From an uncultured Clostridia bacterium (GTDB lineage Bacteria > Bacillota > Clostridia > Lachnospirales > CAMVHY01): 41,198 bases of DNA. The DNA lies in NCBI GenBank assembly GCA_947427385.1, contig CANEHT010000011.1:1-41198 (forward strand), given 5' to 3'. Within the stretch, counting starts at the first letter, position 1. Each line of letters begins with the position of its first letter. This document shows positions 9,678 to 18,564 of the stretch, piece after piece. The position numbers and the translations under genes are program-made. The notes below the pieces were generated by a model, which was not told where the DNA came from, did not search any database, and saw only the letters and a program-made list of their open reading frames with translations.

Positions 9678-10738
9678 ATTTATTGCAAGGAAATAACACA
9701 GATAAAATTTGTTTTAGTGGTATCTTAAAAAAAGCTGTACTTTCAGAATTTGAAAAATTTCCGATACAATTAATGTTACAGTTATCAATGATGGATGAAT
9801 ATAAAGAAAAATTTATTTCTATTCTTTCAGATGATATTTTTGGTAATTTATTACAACCTGAAATATTACGTAATTGTAAACAGCAAATAGATAATATGTC
9901 GGAAAATTCAGACTTTAAGCAGGAATCAACAATTTTTATTAATAATATAAAAAATGAAAAATTGCTAGAATTGTGCAAAAATTTATACATAAATAAATAT
10001 GAAAATATAATAGTTTTAATTACCCGAGATAATTTTTTGCCATTTGCTGAATATTTATATCAAAACGACAAATTGAAAGAATTAAATATTATGGCAAATT
10101 GTTTTAAGGAACATTTTGATTATTTGTCAGATGATATTTTAATGTATGCTCTTAAAGAAGAATTGTTTTCTATAGTACGAGCACTAAGCAACGAAAGATA
10201 TAATTACATGATTTCTAAATTGAACCATAACAATCAGTTGAGTAAAAATGAAATAGAAGCTTTATCAAACGCTAGAAAAATTAAAGTTATGCAAGTAAAT
10301 ACAAATGATAATGAAAACGATGTTAAAAATGCGGATGATAGTACAGAAAAATCAGATATTAGCAAAAATGATTCAGATTTTGATGATAAATTAAAAACAA
10401 ATGAAGTCGAAGAACAAAAATCTTTATATGGAAAATGTAATGTAGCCCTCATAAGTTCAGGTGCTTTGGCAGAATTATTGGCATTTATATTTTTAATGTT
10501 AGCTTTGTTTAGCCCTTTAACTTTTGCGATTGGAGCAAGTTTGGCTGGAGGATTATTTACTTTTGGTATAATATTATTTACTATTTTTGGAGTAAAATTT
10601 TCAAAAGAGAATAATAAATCAAATGAAGATACAACCAATTCAGTAGATGATGGGCGTAGACCTTTGAATAAACGTATACCTGAAAAGCAAGAAGAACAAC
10701 CGGAACAAGAATTTAATAACAGTTTAGCCAAACAATAA
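9662..10738 (+). CDS. C-terminal part of the large protein, with hydrophobic hairpin
   Basis: This 358-codon open frame has no ATG before about 9772 and no ribosome site before the TTG at 9662; the frame actually opens at 9638. It therefore reads best as the continuation of the preceding ORF after a -1 shift at 9654-9658. It begins with more helical sequence and an Asp/Asn/Glu-rich acidic linker. Two adjacent hydrophobic segments follow (about 10440-10590, LISSGALAELLAFIFLMLAL and a Gly-rich second span), then a polar tail ending NSLAKQ. This hairpin-plus-tail architecture recurs in the two genes at 21.3-23.5 kb. The function is unknown; membrane insertion is inferred. Confidence 0.55.
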   Translation: MPETINLLQGNNTDKICFSGILKKAVLSEFEKFPIQLMLQLSMMDEYKEKFISILSDDIFGNLLQPEILRNCKQQIDNMSENSDFKQESTIFINNIKNEKLLELCKNLYINKYENIIVLITRDNFLPFAEYLYQNDKLKELNIMANCFKEHFDYLSDDILMYALKEELFSIVRALSNERYNYMISKLNHNNQLSKNEIEALSNARKIKVMQVNTNDNENDVKNADDSTEKSDISKNDSDFDDKLKTNEVEEQKSLYGKCNVALISSGALAELLAFIFLMLALFSPLTFAIGASLAGGLFTFGIILFTIFGVKFSKENNKSNEDTTNSVDDGRRPLNKRIPEKQEEQPEQEFNNSLAKQ

Positions 10739-10755
10739 ATACTTTTTACACAAAA

Positions 10756-10783
10756 AAGTTTCCTAAATTAAGGAAGCTTTTTT
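10756..10783 (+). terminator. Rho-independent terminator
   Basis: AAGTTTCCT (10756-10764) pairs, with one G-T pair, with AGGAAGCTT (10771-10779) and is followed by T residues. It ends the large-protein transcript before prs. Confidence 0.8.
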
Positions 10784-10803
10784 ATACGCGAAATTTTTTC
10801 AGT

Positions 10804-10833
10804 TTGAACTTATTTCCTGACAAGTGTTATAAT
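10804..10833 (+). promoter_or_regulatory. Sigma-A-type promoter of prs
   Basis: TTGAAC at 10804-10809 and a perfect TATAAT at 10828-10833 are 18 bp apart, about 40 bp before the prs start. This agrees with prs starting a new transcript after the terminator at 10756. Confidence 0.65.
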
Positions 10834-10874
10834 CGTTTCGGGATTAATAATTTTTCTGAAAAAGAGGTATACAT

Positions 10875-11828
10875 ATGCTAAAAGATGGTAGCATTAAAAT
10901 TTTCGCATGTAATGCGAACAAAAATTTGGCTGAAGCGATTGCTGCTGATCTCGGCTTGTCTTTAGGTTTATCAGAGGTTAAGCGATTTAGTGATGGCGAG
11001 ATTAATATGCGTATAAATGAAACGGTACGCGACAATGATGTTTTTATTGTCCAATCAACTTCACCGCCCGTAAATGAAAATTTAATGGAACTTTTAATTA
11101 TGATAGATGCAATGCGGCGGGCGTCCGCCGGTAGTATTAATGCAGTTATTCCGTATTTTGGTTATGCACGCCAAGACCGTAAGACACGTGCGCGTGATCC
11201 AATTAGTGCGAAACTTGTTGCGGATATTATTACATGTGCTGGCGCGGATAGAATTTTGACGATGGATTTACATTGTGCACAGATTCAAGGTTTTTTTGAT
11301 ATACCTGTTGATCATCTTGTTGGTGTGCCTTTGTTTGTGGAATATTTCAAAAATAAATTTAATGGTGAACATGAAAATATTACGATTGTTGCGCCGGATT
11401 TTGGTAGTGTTGCACGTGCAAGAAGTTTTGCAGAGAAATTAAATGCGCCAATGGCGATAATTGATAAGCGGCGGCCAGAGCCGAATGTATCGGAAATTTT
11501 GAACATAATTGGCGATGTCAATGATAGGTCGGTGATTTTGGTTGACGATATAATTGACACAGCGGGAACGATTACGAATGCGGCAAATGCGTTGAAAGAA
11601 CGCGGCGCCAAAGAAATTTATACTTGTTGTACGCATGCGTTGTTGTCGGCAAACGCAATTGAAAAGATAAATAAATCTGACATAAATGAATTGGTTGCGT
11701 TGGATACGATTAATTTGCCGAAGGAAAAAATGTTTGACAAATTAAAATTGATTTCGGTTGCACATATTTTTTCTGCCGCGATTCAACATGTACATGAAGG
11801 CTTGTCCGTTTCGCAGCTTTTTAATTAA
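10875..11828 (+). CDS. prs: Ribose-phosphate pyrophosphokinase
   Basis: This 317-aa PRPP synthetase transfers pyrophosphate from ATP to ribose 5-phosphate, feeding purine, pyrimidine, histidine and NAD synthesis. Conserved features are the catalytic/Mg2+ segment DLHCAQIQGFF (131-141), the flexible-loop residues near DKRRPEPN (197-204), and the PRPP-binding loop ILVDDIIDTAGTI (221-233). Length is typical for class I enzymes. The ATG follows AAAGAGGT. The nhaC-type gene follows within 15 bp, so the pair is probably co-transcribed although not functionally related. Confidence 0.96.
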   Translation: MLKDGSIKIFACNANKNLAEAIAADLGLSLGLSEVKRFSDGEINMRINETVRDNDVFIVQSTSPPVNENLMELLIMIDAMRRASAGSINAVIPYFGYARQDRKTRARDPISAKLVADIITCAGADRILTMDLHCAQIQGFFDIPVDHLVGVPLFVEYFKNKFNGEHENITIVAPDFGSVARARSFAEKLNAPMAIIDKRRPEPNVSEILNIIGDVNDRSVILVDDIIDTAGTITNAANALKERGAKEIYTCCTHALLSANAIEKINKSDINELVALDTINLPKEKMFDKLKLISVAHIFSAAIQHVHEGLSVSQLFN

Positions 11829-11843
11829 TGGAGCGCAAAAATT

Positions 11844-13211
11844 ATGAGGAAAATTACTTTTACAGAAAGCATTTTAATTTTGTCACTAATGTTAATAATT
11901 TTAGGCGTCAGTGTTATTGGTTTAGGAATTTCGCCGCAAATGCCAATATTATTTTTCATTGGTGTTTTGATTTTTTATGGCCGTTATGTTTGCCGATATG
12001 ATTGGGACGACATAGATTCTGGAATTGTCGACGGTATCAAAGTTGCCGTCATTCCAATCGTTATTTTTATTTTAATCGGCGCGTTAATAGCCGTATGGGT
12101 GAAAGCTGGCGTTATTCCATCGCTGATGCTTTTGGGATTTAAGTTAATTAATGTCAAATTTTTTGTACCGTCCGTTTTCATCGTTTGCTCATTAGTTGGT
12201 TTATTTATCGGCAGTGGTATGACTACGATTTCCACAATTGGGATTGCAACGCTCGGCATTGGCTATACTTTAGGAATTAATCCGGCGCTTACTTGCGGCG
12301 CAATTATTTCGGGCGCAATGTTTGGCGATAAAATGTCGCCAATATCTGACACAACTAATCTTGCGCCAGGAGTTGCAGGCGCAGATTTATTCGCACATAT
12401 TAAAAATATGATGTGGACAACGGTTCCAGCTTTTATCATTTCACTGATTTTGTTTTTTATTTTGGGTCAAACACATTCGACAGCAGATTTGCACGAGATA
12501 CAAAATATGATTAACTTGTTAGAGGCACATTTTAATGTTAGCGTGTGGACGATAGTTCCAGTGTTATTGATGTTTGGTTGCGCATGGTTTAAATTACCGG
12601 CGATACCTACACTTTTTTTGAATATTGCAGTTTCGGTCGTGTTAATTTTTTTTGACGATGCGACATTTAATTTTTTGAAATTGGCAAATCTTTTGCAGTC
12701 AGGTTATTCGGCGCAAACGGGCAATCAGATTATTGATTCACTTTTAAGTCGTGGTGGTATTGATAGCATGATGGAAAGCGTATTTTTAATAGTAATGGCG
12801 TTGGCATTAGGCGGATTGTTAATGCGCCTAAAAATTATTGAGACGGCAATGAATCCATTAATTGTGAAATTAAAAACGTCTGCAACTTTAATTTTCGCAA
12901 CGGTATTAGTCGGAATTCTCATGAATCTTTTTATTGGTGAAATGTATTTGGCAATTATTTTGACGGGCAACGCATTCAAACCGATTTATCGTAAATTAAA
13001 TTTGGCGCCAGTGAATTTAAGTCGCTCGCTCGAAGACAGTGTAACTTTAACGAATTACATTATACCGTGGGGAATTGAAGGTGCATTTGCAGCAAATACT
13101 TTAGGTGTGCCGGTAATAAATTTTTTACCGTTTGCATTCTTTAGTTTTATTTGTCCGATTCTTTCAATTTTGAGTGGTGTAACAGGAATTGGACTGAAAA
13201 AAATAGATTAA
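11844..13211 (+). CDS. nhaC: NhaC-family Na+/H+ antiporter
   Basis: This 455-aa protein has about 11-12 hydrophobic spans and the NhaC/ArsB-IT-superfamily features: a Gly-rich SGAMFGDKMSPISDTTNLAPG motif in the first half and a matching SRSLEDSVTLTNYIIPWG in the second, reflecting the internal repeat of the fold. Members exchange external protons for cytoplasmic Na+; some exchange malate and lactate (MleN). The substrate cannot be fixed from sequence alone. The start ATG follows GGAGCG, immediately after prs. Confidence 0.85.
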   Translation: MRKITFTESILILSLMLIILGVSVIGLGISPQMPILFFIGVLIFYGRYVCRYDWDDIDSGIVDGIKVAVIPIVIFILIGALIAVWVKAGVIPSLMLLGFKLINVKFFVPSVFIVCSLVGLFIGSGMTTISTIGIATLGIGYTLGINPALTCGAIISGAMFGDKMSPISDTTNLAPGVAGADLFAHIKNMMWTTVPAFIISLILFFILGQTHSTADLHEIQNMINLLEAHFNVSVWTIVPVLLMFGCAWFKLPAIPTLFLNIAVSVVLIFFDDATFNFLKLANLLQSGYSAQTGNQIIDSLLSRGGIDSMMESVFLIVMALALGGLLMRLKIIETAMNPLIVKLKTSATLIFATVLVGILMNLFIGEMYLAIILTGNAFKPIYRKLNLAPVNLSRSLEDSVTLTNYIIPWGIEGAFAANTLGVPVINFLPFAFFSFICPILSILSGVTGIGLKKID

Positions 13212-13277
13212 AATTAATTTAACAAAACCTTACTTTTTCTTTGAAAAGAAAAAGTAACAAAAATAAACTTTAACAAA

Positions 13278-13312
13278 AAAATCTTTGTGTAGGTTTACAC
13301 AAAGATTTTTTA
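13278..13312. terminator. Bidirectional terminator between convergent transporter genes
   Basis: AATCTTTGTGTA pairs with TACACAAAGATT around a short loop, with A residues before and T residues after, between the nhaC-type gene and the NSS transporter. A second A/T-rich hairpin (13232-13241 with 13246-13255) just upstream has no T tail and no assigned role. Confidence 0.8.
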
Positions 13313-13338
13313 TACTTATTTTACAAAAAAATGGATTT

Positions 13339-14736
13339 TTAAAATTTCATTATTCCTATTGATTGTAGTAATACGAAAAATAACATTGCGGGCGCGATAA
13401 ATTTTACCATTATGATATATAATTTTTGGCGACTAAATTTGTATCCGCCGAGGCAAACTTCATCGATAACAGTTTTTGGACCGACTACCCATCCGATTAA
13501 TATGCAAGTCAAGAGTGCGACTAGTGGCATCAGACAATTGTTGCTGACGTAATCGAAAATATCTAAAATTTGACCGGTAACGCCGTTTGGTAATTTGAAT
13601 TCAAAATATAATTGTTGATAGCCCAAGCACATAATAATTCCACCGATAAATCCGTATAAAGATACAATTGCACAACTATTTGTGCGTGAGAAATTAAATT
13701 TGTCAATGAGATTTGATACGATGGTTTCGATAACAGATACGGCTGAGGTAATTGCGGCGAAGATTACCATCAAAAAGAATATTGCGCCGAATAGTGTTCC
13801 GATTTTTCCCATTGAGTAAAAAATTTTTGGCAATGAGACAAACATTAAGCCAGGACCGGCTGACATTCCATCTGTACCCATGAAAACGTAGACGGCGGGG
13901 ACAATCATAAGCCCGGCGAGGATAGCAACGATTGTATCAAAGATTTCAACTTGGTTGATTGATTTCATCAAGTTGACATCTTTTTTTACATATGAGCCAT
14001 AAGTAACCATGATGCCGGTAGCGACACTGATTGAAAAGAAAAGTTGACCCATTGCGTCAATCATGATAATGACAAATTTTTTCAAAGTTAAGCCGGTGAA
14101 ATCGGGAATGATGTACAGCTTTAAGCCATCAATGCCTGTTCGTACAACGCCGTTAATATCGGTGCGGCGAATAGTTATCGAGTAAATAGAAATTGCGGTG
14201 ATGATGACTAAAAGTATTGGCATTAAAATTTTGCCGAGCCGTTCAATTCCTTTGTCAACGCCTAAAAAAACTATTGTGGTGGAGATGACAAGAAAAATAA
14301 TCATAAAAATTTCCGGCTGAAAGTTGCTAGCTATGTATTCAGAAAAATATTTATCAGTGGCCGCAATTTGTGTTTGTCCGGTTAGATATATTTCAAAATA
14401 TTTTAGAATCCAGCCGCCAATTGCGCAATAATATGGCAAAATCATGATTGGTACGAGCGTTGTAATAATTCCGATGCCGCCCCATTTTTTATGAAGCTGA
14501 CCATAAGCTGTCAATGGACTTTTACCTGTTTTTCGGCCAATTGCAACTTCAGTAGTAAGGAGAGTGAAGCCAAAAGTTGCGGCCAATATGATGTAGCAAA
14601 AAATAAAAATTCCGCCGCCATCTTTTGCTGCTAAATAAGGGAAACGCCAAATATTTCCGAGACCGACGGCACTACCGGCGGCCGCCATTACGAATCCTAA
14701 TCTATCAGAGAAACTACTTTTGTTTTTTTCGCTCAT
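13339..14736 (-). CDS. Sodium-dependent transporter, NSS (SNF) family
   Basis: This 465-aa integral membrane protein with about 11 spans belongs to the LeuT-fold neurotransmitter:sodium symporter family. The signature segment GSAVGLGNIWRFPYLAAKDG, which forms Na1/Na2 and substrate contacts in helix 1, is intact at residues 16-36. The eleven-span length resembles bacterial MhsT-type hydrophobic amino-acid transporters. The substrate is probably an amino acid but cannot be named. ATG start follows AAGGAAAG. It stands alone, between a terminator on its 3' side and the rubrerythrin gene on its 5' side. Confidence 0.92.
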   Translation of the reverse strand: MSEKNKSSFSDRLGFVMAAAGSAVGLGNIWRFPYLAAKDGGGIFIFCYIILAATFGFTLLTTEVAIGRKTGKSPLTAYGQLHKKWGGIGIITTLVPIMILPYYCAIGGWILKYFEIYLTGQTQIAATDKYFSEYIASNFQPEIFMIIFLVISTTIVFLGVDKGIERLGKILMPILLVIITAISIYSITIRRTDINGVVRTGIDGLKLYIIPDFTGLTLKKFVIIMIDAMGQLFFSISVATGIMVTYGSYVKKDVNLMKSINQVEIFDTIVAILAGLMIVPAVYVFMGTDGMSAGPGLMFVSLPKIFYSMGKIGTLFGAIFFLMVIFAAITSAVSVIETIVSNLIDKFNFSRTNSCAIVSLYGFIGGIIMCLGYQQLYFEFKLPNGVTGQILDIFDYVSNNCLMPLVALLTCILIGWVVGPKTVIDEVCLGGYKFSRQKLYIIMVKFIAPAMLFFVLLQSIGIMKF

Positions 14737-14804
14737 AATTTTTCTTTCCTTTTCAAATAAAATTTATTCGATATTATATCACAAATTTGGATTGAATTAT
14801 ATGA

Positions 14805-14830
14805 AAAAAGCGCTAATTAAGCGCCTTTTA
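14805..14830 (-). terminator. Terminator after the rubrerythrin gene
   Basis: On the minus strand a GCGCT/AGCGC hairpin (14810-14824) with an AT loop is followed by six T residues. It lies about 60 bp beyond the rubrerythrin stop. Confidence 0.65.
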
Positions 14831-14885
14831 TTTTTTTGATAAATATCAAATTCAGATATAAAATAGAATGAATCCAAAAAAATTA

Positions 14886-15425
14886 TTAATAATTTTGTTT
14901 TTTCAATTCAAAGTAAGATTTTGCATGCGAGCAAACAGGGCAAATATCAGGAGCTTTTGTTGCTTCAACAATATGTCCGCAATTTAAACATTGCCAATAA
15001 ACTTTTCCATCTTTCTCAAAAACTCGATGTGTTTCAAGATTTTTTAACAATGTCAAATAACGTTGTTCATGTTCTTTTTCAATTTCACCTACAGCTTCGA
15101 ACAAATATGCAATTTTGTTAAAGCCTTCCTCTTTTGCTTCAGCAGCAAAAGTTTTATACATATCTGTCCATTCATAATTTTCACCTGCAGCTGCATCAGC
15201 TAAGTTTTCAGCTGTACTTTTAATGTCGCCATCGTTTAACAATTTAAACCAAATTTTTGCATGTTCTTTTTCATTGTTAGCGGTTTCCAAAAAAATATTA
15301 GCGATTTGTTCAAAGCCATCTTTTTTTGCACGCGATGCATAATATGTGTATTTGTTGCGGGCTTGCGATTCACCAGCAAATGCGGCCATCAAATTTTTTT
15401 CAGTTTTACTACCTTTTAAATCCAT
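14886..15425 (-). CDS. rbr: Rubrerythrin
   Basis: This 179-aa non-haem di-iron peroxidase of anaerobes reduces hydrogen peroxide in the cytoplasm using electrons from rubredoxin-type donors. The ferritin-like four-helix domain carries ExxH iron ligands (EKEHAKIW and [10 protein letters not shown]). The C-terminal rubredoxin-like knuckle holds two CxxC pairs (CLNCGH and CPVCSH), followed by KSYFEL, typical of the family. The frame opens at a GTG at 15440, but GGAGGCG overlaps that position and sets the start at ATG 15425 ([12 protein letters not shown]). It indicates an anaerobic, oxygen-exposed lifestyle. Confidence 0.95.
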   Translation of the reverse strand: MDLKGSKTEKNLMAAFAGESQARNKYTYYASRAKKDGFEQIANIFLETANNEKEHAKIWFKLLNDGDIKSTAENLADAAAGENYEWTDMYKTFAAEAKEEGFNKIAYLFEAVGEIEKEHEQRYLTLLKNLETHRVFEKDGKVYWQCLNCGHIVEATKAPDICPVCSHAKSYFELKKQNY

Positions 15426-15546
15426 AAATATCGCCTCCACAAAAAATTGTATTACAAAAAAAATCTATTTTCAAGTTGCGATAATCTTACATATGTCGTT
15501 ACAATAGAAGTAATAAGTTGAAAATAAAAGTTGGGAGCGAAATAAA

Positions 15547-15984
15547 ATGTGCGTGGAATGTTATATTGATGAAAATAGAATAACACCGTTGCTAAATCCG
15601 TTAAATTGCCTGCAGAATCATACACAATATATTTGTGGGACATGTGGACGATGTATTTGTATTGAACATGAATCTAAGCATGGATTACAGCGATGGAATT
15701 TTCCTTTCAAGTCATTGGAAGTTGCAAAATTATATTTACGTACAGCTGATTACGAAATGAAAAAAACATGCGGTATTTATGAGATAAAAAATAAAAACGG
15801 TAGATATTTATACAAAATTTTTGCAGATATAAAAGCTTTACAGTTATATCTGAAAAATAACGAGGGAAAAATTTGCAAAGATACGAAATTGGTTTTCATG
15901 GCCAAAGAATACAGAGAATTTGCAGGCACACAAATACGAAAATTGACTTCAGAGGAAATACAGAAATATATGTCAGAACGATAA
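15547..15984 (+). CDS. Cys/His-rich conserved protein (145 aa)
   Basis: The N-terminal half carries a dense set of possible metal ligands: CVEC near the start, a CGTCGRCIC cluster at about 30-38 and two His residues nearby (IEHESKHG), which would suit one or two zinc sites. The C-terminal half is an alpha/beta region of about 80 residues with no clear motif. I recall uncharacterised relatives in Clostridia but no function. The start ATG is behind GGGAGCG. It is transcribed divergently from the rubrerythrin gene, sharing a 121-bp intergenic region. Confidence 0.7.
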   Translation: MCVECYIDENRITPLLNPLNCLQNHTQYICGTCGRCICIEHESKHGLQRWNFPFKSLEVAKLYLRTADYEMKKTCGIYEIKNKNGRYLYKIFADIKALQLYLKNNEGKICKDTKLVFMAKEYREFAGTQIRKLTSEEIQKYMSER

Positions 15985-16056
15985 TTTAAAATGTTTTATA
16001 GCTATTTAATGTTTTCGACGCATTTAAAATTATCATTAAAAATTTTGCACCAATTA

Positions 16057-16743
16057 TTAGTAAGAACGTATTTTACTTTTATTGACAAATGCTTCAAAAA
16101 TTTTATTATGTACTGTATAAACTTTATTTAACGCTTCCGGATGCCACTGCACACCAATCACAAATTTTTTTTGAGTATGTTCAATTGCTTCGATTGTTCC
16201 ATCATTAGCTGTTGCACTTATCACTAAATTTTTACCTAAAACATTTACTGATTGATGATGGAAAGAGTTTACATCAATTTCAGTTGTATTCGTGATTTTA
16301 AAAAGCATTGAAGATTTTTTTACCACTATACGATGAGATGGAAGATCGCGCGGAGTAGTTTGCATATGATTAGGAATATCCTGAAAAATATTTCCGCCGA
16401 GCGCAATATTTAAAATTTGGATACCGCGACAAATTCCCAGCACTGGCAAATTTTTTGCGATTGCTTTTTGACAAAGCAAAATTTCAAATTCGTCACGTTT
16501 TTCATTTATATTTCGGGCTGCAGGATGCAACTTTTGATTGAAAAATTTTGCATGAATGTCGGCGCCGCCACTTAATAAAATTCCATCGGCCACGGAAATT
16601 ATTTTGTCAATAAGATTTGTATTATAAGTTGAAATTAGAATTGGAGTTTGTCCGAATGAAGCTATTGCATCACAATAATTTTTATTGATGCAAAAGTTAT
16701 TTTGTTCGCTGTTTGCAGTTATGAAAATCAAAATATCACCCAA
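16057..16743 (-). CDS. Class-I glutamine amidotransferase-like (PuuD/peptidase C26 family)
   Basis: The 228-aa protein has the full triad of a class-I amidotransferase fold: nucleophile Cys105 in LGICRGIQ, and His201 and Glu203 in GVQWHPE. The SFHHQSV motif is typical of the gamma-glutamyl-GABA hydrolase (PuuD) / peptidase C26 branch, which hydrolyses gamma-glutamyl compounds. The substrate is not certain. The start is unusual: only TTG codons are available (16743 or 16731), and the weak GGGTGAT favours 16731. It lies 26 bp after dnaA in the same direction and may be read from the dnaA transcript. Confidence 0.82.
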   Translation of the reverse strand: MGDILIFITANSEQNNFCINKNYCDAIASFGQTPILISTYNTNLIDKIISVADGILLSGGADIHAKFFNQKLHPAARNINEKRDEFEILLCQKAIAKNLPVLGICRGIQILNIALGGNIFQDIPNHMQTTPRDLPSHRIVVKKSSMLFKITNTTEIDVNSFHHQSVNVLGKNLVISATANDGTIEAIEHTQKKFVIGVQWHPEALNKVYTVHNKIFEAFVNKSKIRSY

Positions 16744-16769
16744 AATAATTTATTTTGAGTGGCGCAATT

Positions 16770-18080
16770 TTATTCACATTTAATTTTTTTTTCTAATTCT
16801 TCAATTGTTTTTTTCAATTCGATATCGTTTTCGAGTTCCTTAAAAATTTTTTCACAGCCATGAATAACGGTTGAGTGGTCGCGGCCACCAAATTTCTCAC
16901 CGATTTTTGGCAGAGATGTATCAATTAATTTACGTGAAAGATACATTGCAATTTGACGCGGATAAGCTATATTTTGCGTACGTTTTTTCCCACGCATATC
17001 TTCGACTGTTATGTTAAAGTAATTTGCTACAATTTCCTGTATGAACTCAACAGTTATATCGGGGCGCGCTGCTTCACTGATTAAATCTCGCAGTGCATTT
17101 TCAGCTAGCTCCAACGTAATTTGTGTGTTAGTCAATTTAGAATATGCCGCAACTTTATTTAACGCACCTTCGAGTTCACGAATATTTGACGCGATATTTT
17201 TTGCAATAAATTTCGTAACTTCAGGAGAAATTTTTATATGGTCGAGTTCAGCTTTTTTTTCAACAATTGCACTACGAGTTTCAAAATCTGGCGGCGTTAT
17301 ATCAACTATCAAACCGCAACCAAATCGTGAGCGCAGACGATTTTCCAAAGTTTTAATTTCTTTTGGAGGTTGGTCACTCGAAATTACAATTTGTTTATTT
17401 GCATCGTACAAAGTATTGAACGTGTGGAAAAATTCCTCTTGTGTTCCTTCTTTATCTGATAAAAATTGAATATCGTCGATTAGCAAAACATCGATGTCGC
17501 GATATTTATTCCGAAATTCTTGATTTTTACGTTCACGGATAGAATTTATCAATTCATTTGTAAAAGTTTCAGTTGAGGCGTAAAGAACTTTTGAGTTTGG
17601 TGATTGATTCAAAATATAGTTACCGATTGAATGCATAAGATGTGTTTTGCCGAGACCAACTCCTCCGTACAAAAACAAAGGATTATAAGTTGTTTGACCA
17701 GGTGCTTCAGCAATTGCTAATGCTGCTGCATATGCTAATTCATTACTTTTACCGCGTACGAATGTTTCAAAAATATATTTGGGATTTAAATTATTTTTTG
17801 ATGGAGATTTTATTTTTGGTTCATTAGATAATTCACTATCAATTACTATTTTAGCGGTAATAGTTGAATTTGAGACGGATTGCAGGCAATTTATAATTGT
17901 ATTTAGGTAGCGTTGTTCGATAGTTGTTTTAAAGAAATTCTGGTCAGTTCTTAGGATTAGGCAATTATTTTCGATTTTAATTGGTACCAATTTTTTTATC
18001 CAAGTATTAAAAACGACTTCAGTAAAATTATTCTCTAATAATTTTAAAGTATCATTCCAAAGAGATTGAGGATTGTGCAT
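16770..18080 (-). CDS. dnaA: Chromosomal replication initiator DnaA
   Basis: This 436-aa AAA+ initiator binds DnaA boxes and opens oriC. Domain I (1-80) is followed by a short linker. The ATPase has Walker A GGVGLGKT (139-146) and Walker B VLLIDDIQF (198-206), and the C-terminal DNA-binding domain has the signature GGRDHSTVIHGCEKI. The ATG follows GGAGGCAC. A DnaA-box-like sequence covers the start codon and others lie upstream, indicating autoregulation. dnaN and recF, the usual downstream neighbours in Firmicutes, are not here but 18 kb away; a glutamine amidotransferase follows instead. Confidence 0.98.
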   Translation of the reverse strand: MHNPQSLWNDTLKLLENNFTEVVFNTWIKKLVPIKIENNCLILRTDQNFFKTTIEQRYLNTIINCLQSVSNSTITAKIVIDSELSNEPKIKSPSKNNLNPKYIFETFVRGKSNELAYAAALAIAEAPGQTTYNPLFLYGGVGLGKTHLMHSIGNYILNQSPNSKVLYASTETFTNELINSIRERKNQEFRNKYRDIDVLLIDDIQFLSDKEGTQEEFFHTFNTLYDANKQIVISSDQPPKEIKTLENRLRSRFGCGLIVDITPPDFETRSAIVEKKAELDHIKISPEVTKFIAKNIASNIRELEGALNKVAAYSKLTNTQITLELAENALRDLISEAARPDITVEFIQEIVANYFNITVEDMRGKKRTQNIAYPRQIAMYLSRKLIDTSLPKIGEKFGGRDHSTVIHGCEKIFKELENDIELKKTIEELEKKIKCE

Positions 18081-18330
18081 AACTTTGTGCCTCCATTTTT
18101 TTTACGTAGGTACGCATAAAAAAATTTTTTTGTACATATATTTTGATATGATACAAACAATTGTGGATAAAAATTATAGACAATACAAACTAAAAACTTG
18201 TACGATTTTATGAAAAATATAGGTAAGTTATACACAAAATTATCAACAGGTTGTGAATAACTTATAGAAAATTTCATTTGTTTACAGTTAACTTAAATTC
18301 TATCAGAAATATTTTTAGTAATCAAGTTGA
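18074..18330. other. Probable replication origin (oriC) with DnaA boxes
   Basis: Five 9-mers close to the DnaA box TTATNCACA lie in and upstream of the dnaA start: TGTGCATAA at 18074 (inverse), TGTGGATAA at 18162 (inverse, a perfect consensus box), TTATACACA at 18228, TTATCAACA at 18240, and TGTGAATAA at 18252 (inverse). The last three are packed into 33 bp. The remaining sequence is highly AT-rich and could serve as the unwinding element. The dnaA promoter must also be in this stretch. Assignment rests on box clustering next to dnaA; strand-skew analysis of a whole genome would be decisive. Confidence 0.75.
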
Positions 18331-18331
18331 T

Positions 18332-18363
18332 AAAAAATGACGCACTATGCGCCATTTTTTTTG
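18332..18363. terminator. Hairpin terminator between oriC and the small sporulation ORFs
   Basis: An AAAAATG-a-CGCA / TGCG-c-CATTTTT hairpin with T residues on both strands. No plus-strand gene lies directly upstream. It could stop minus-strand transcripts from the P-type ATPase gene before they enter oriC, or insulate the small-ORF promoter. Confidence 0.6.
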
Positions 18364-18421
18364 TAACTTCTTAATCTTACGAGCCGTATTATATATCAAA
18401 AAAAACTCTGAGGTGTAATTA

Positions 18422-18553
18422 ATGAAAAAAGTTATCGGGCTAGTCCTATTTTCAATGGGCCTCGGAATGTTTTTAGTCTTATTCGTACCGGTATGGGGTT
18501 ATTTCCTCGCCGCTATTATGATAATTATCGGTTTCTGGATTCTTTATTGTTGA
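18422..18553 (+). CDS. Small membrane protein (43 aa) upstream of spoVM
   Basis: This 44-codon ORF begins MKKVIGLVLFSMGLGMF and is hydrophobic throughout, with two short spans separated by a VPVWGY turn, ending ILYC. The ribosome site TGAGGTG sits at 18410-18416. Its stop codon TGA is part of the TGAGGTGAG ribosome site of the next ORF, spoVM, so the two are almost certainly co-transcribed and coupled. I recall similar unnamed 40-50-aa two-span proteins in Clostridia, but no function is known to me. The link to spoVM suggests a sporulation role. Confidence 0.7.
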   Translation: MKKVIGLVLFSMGLGMFLVLFVPVWGYFLAAIMIIIGFWILYC

Positions 18554-18564
18554 GGTGAGTATAA

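Noticed and set aside
10234..10731. 165-codon open frame on the minus strand
   Set aside because: It is a shadow of the acidic plus-strand coding region, rich in Ser/Leu from complementary codons, and has no convincing ribosome site.
7060..10740. Horizontally acquired island or prophage
   Set aside because: There is no integrase, transposase, direct repeat or tRNA junction flanking the large gene; AT-richness alone does not show transfer.
17041..17469. 142-codon open frame opposite dnaA
   Set aside because: It lies entirely within the conserved dnaA AAA+ domain on the other strand, and nothing supports expression.
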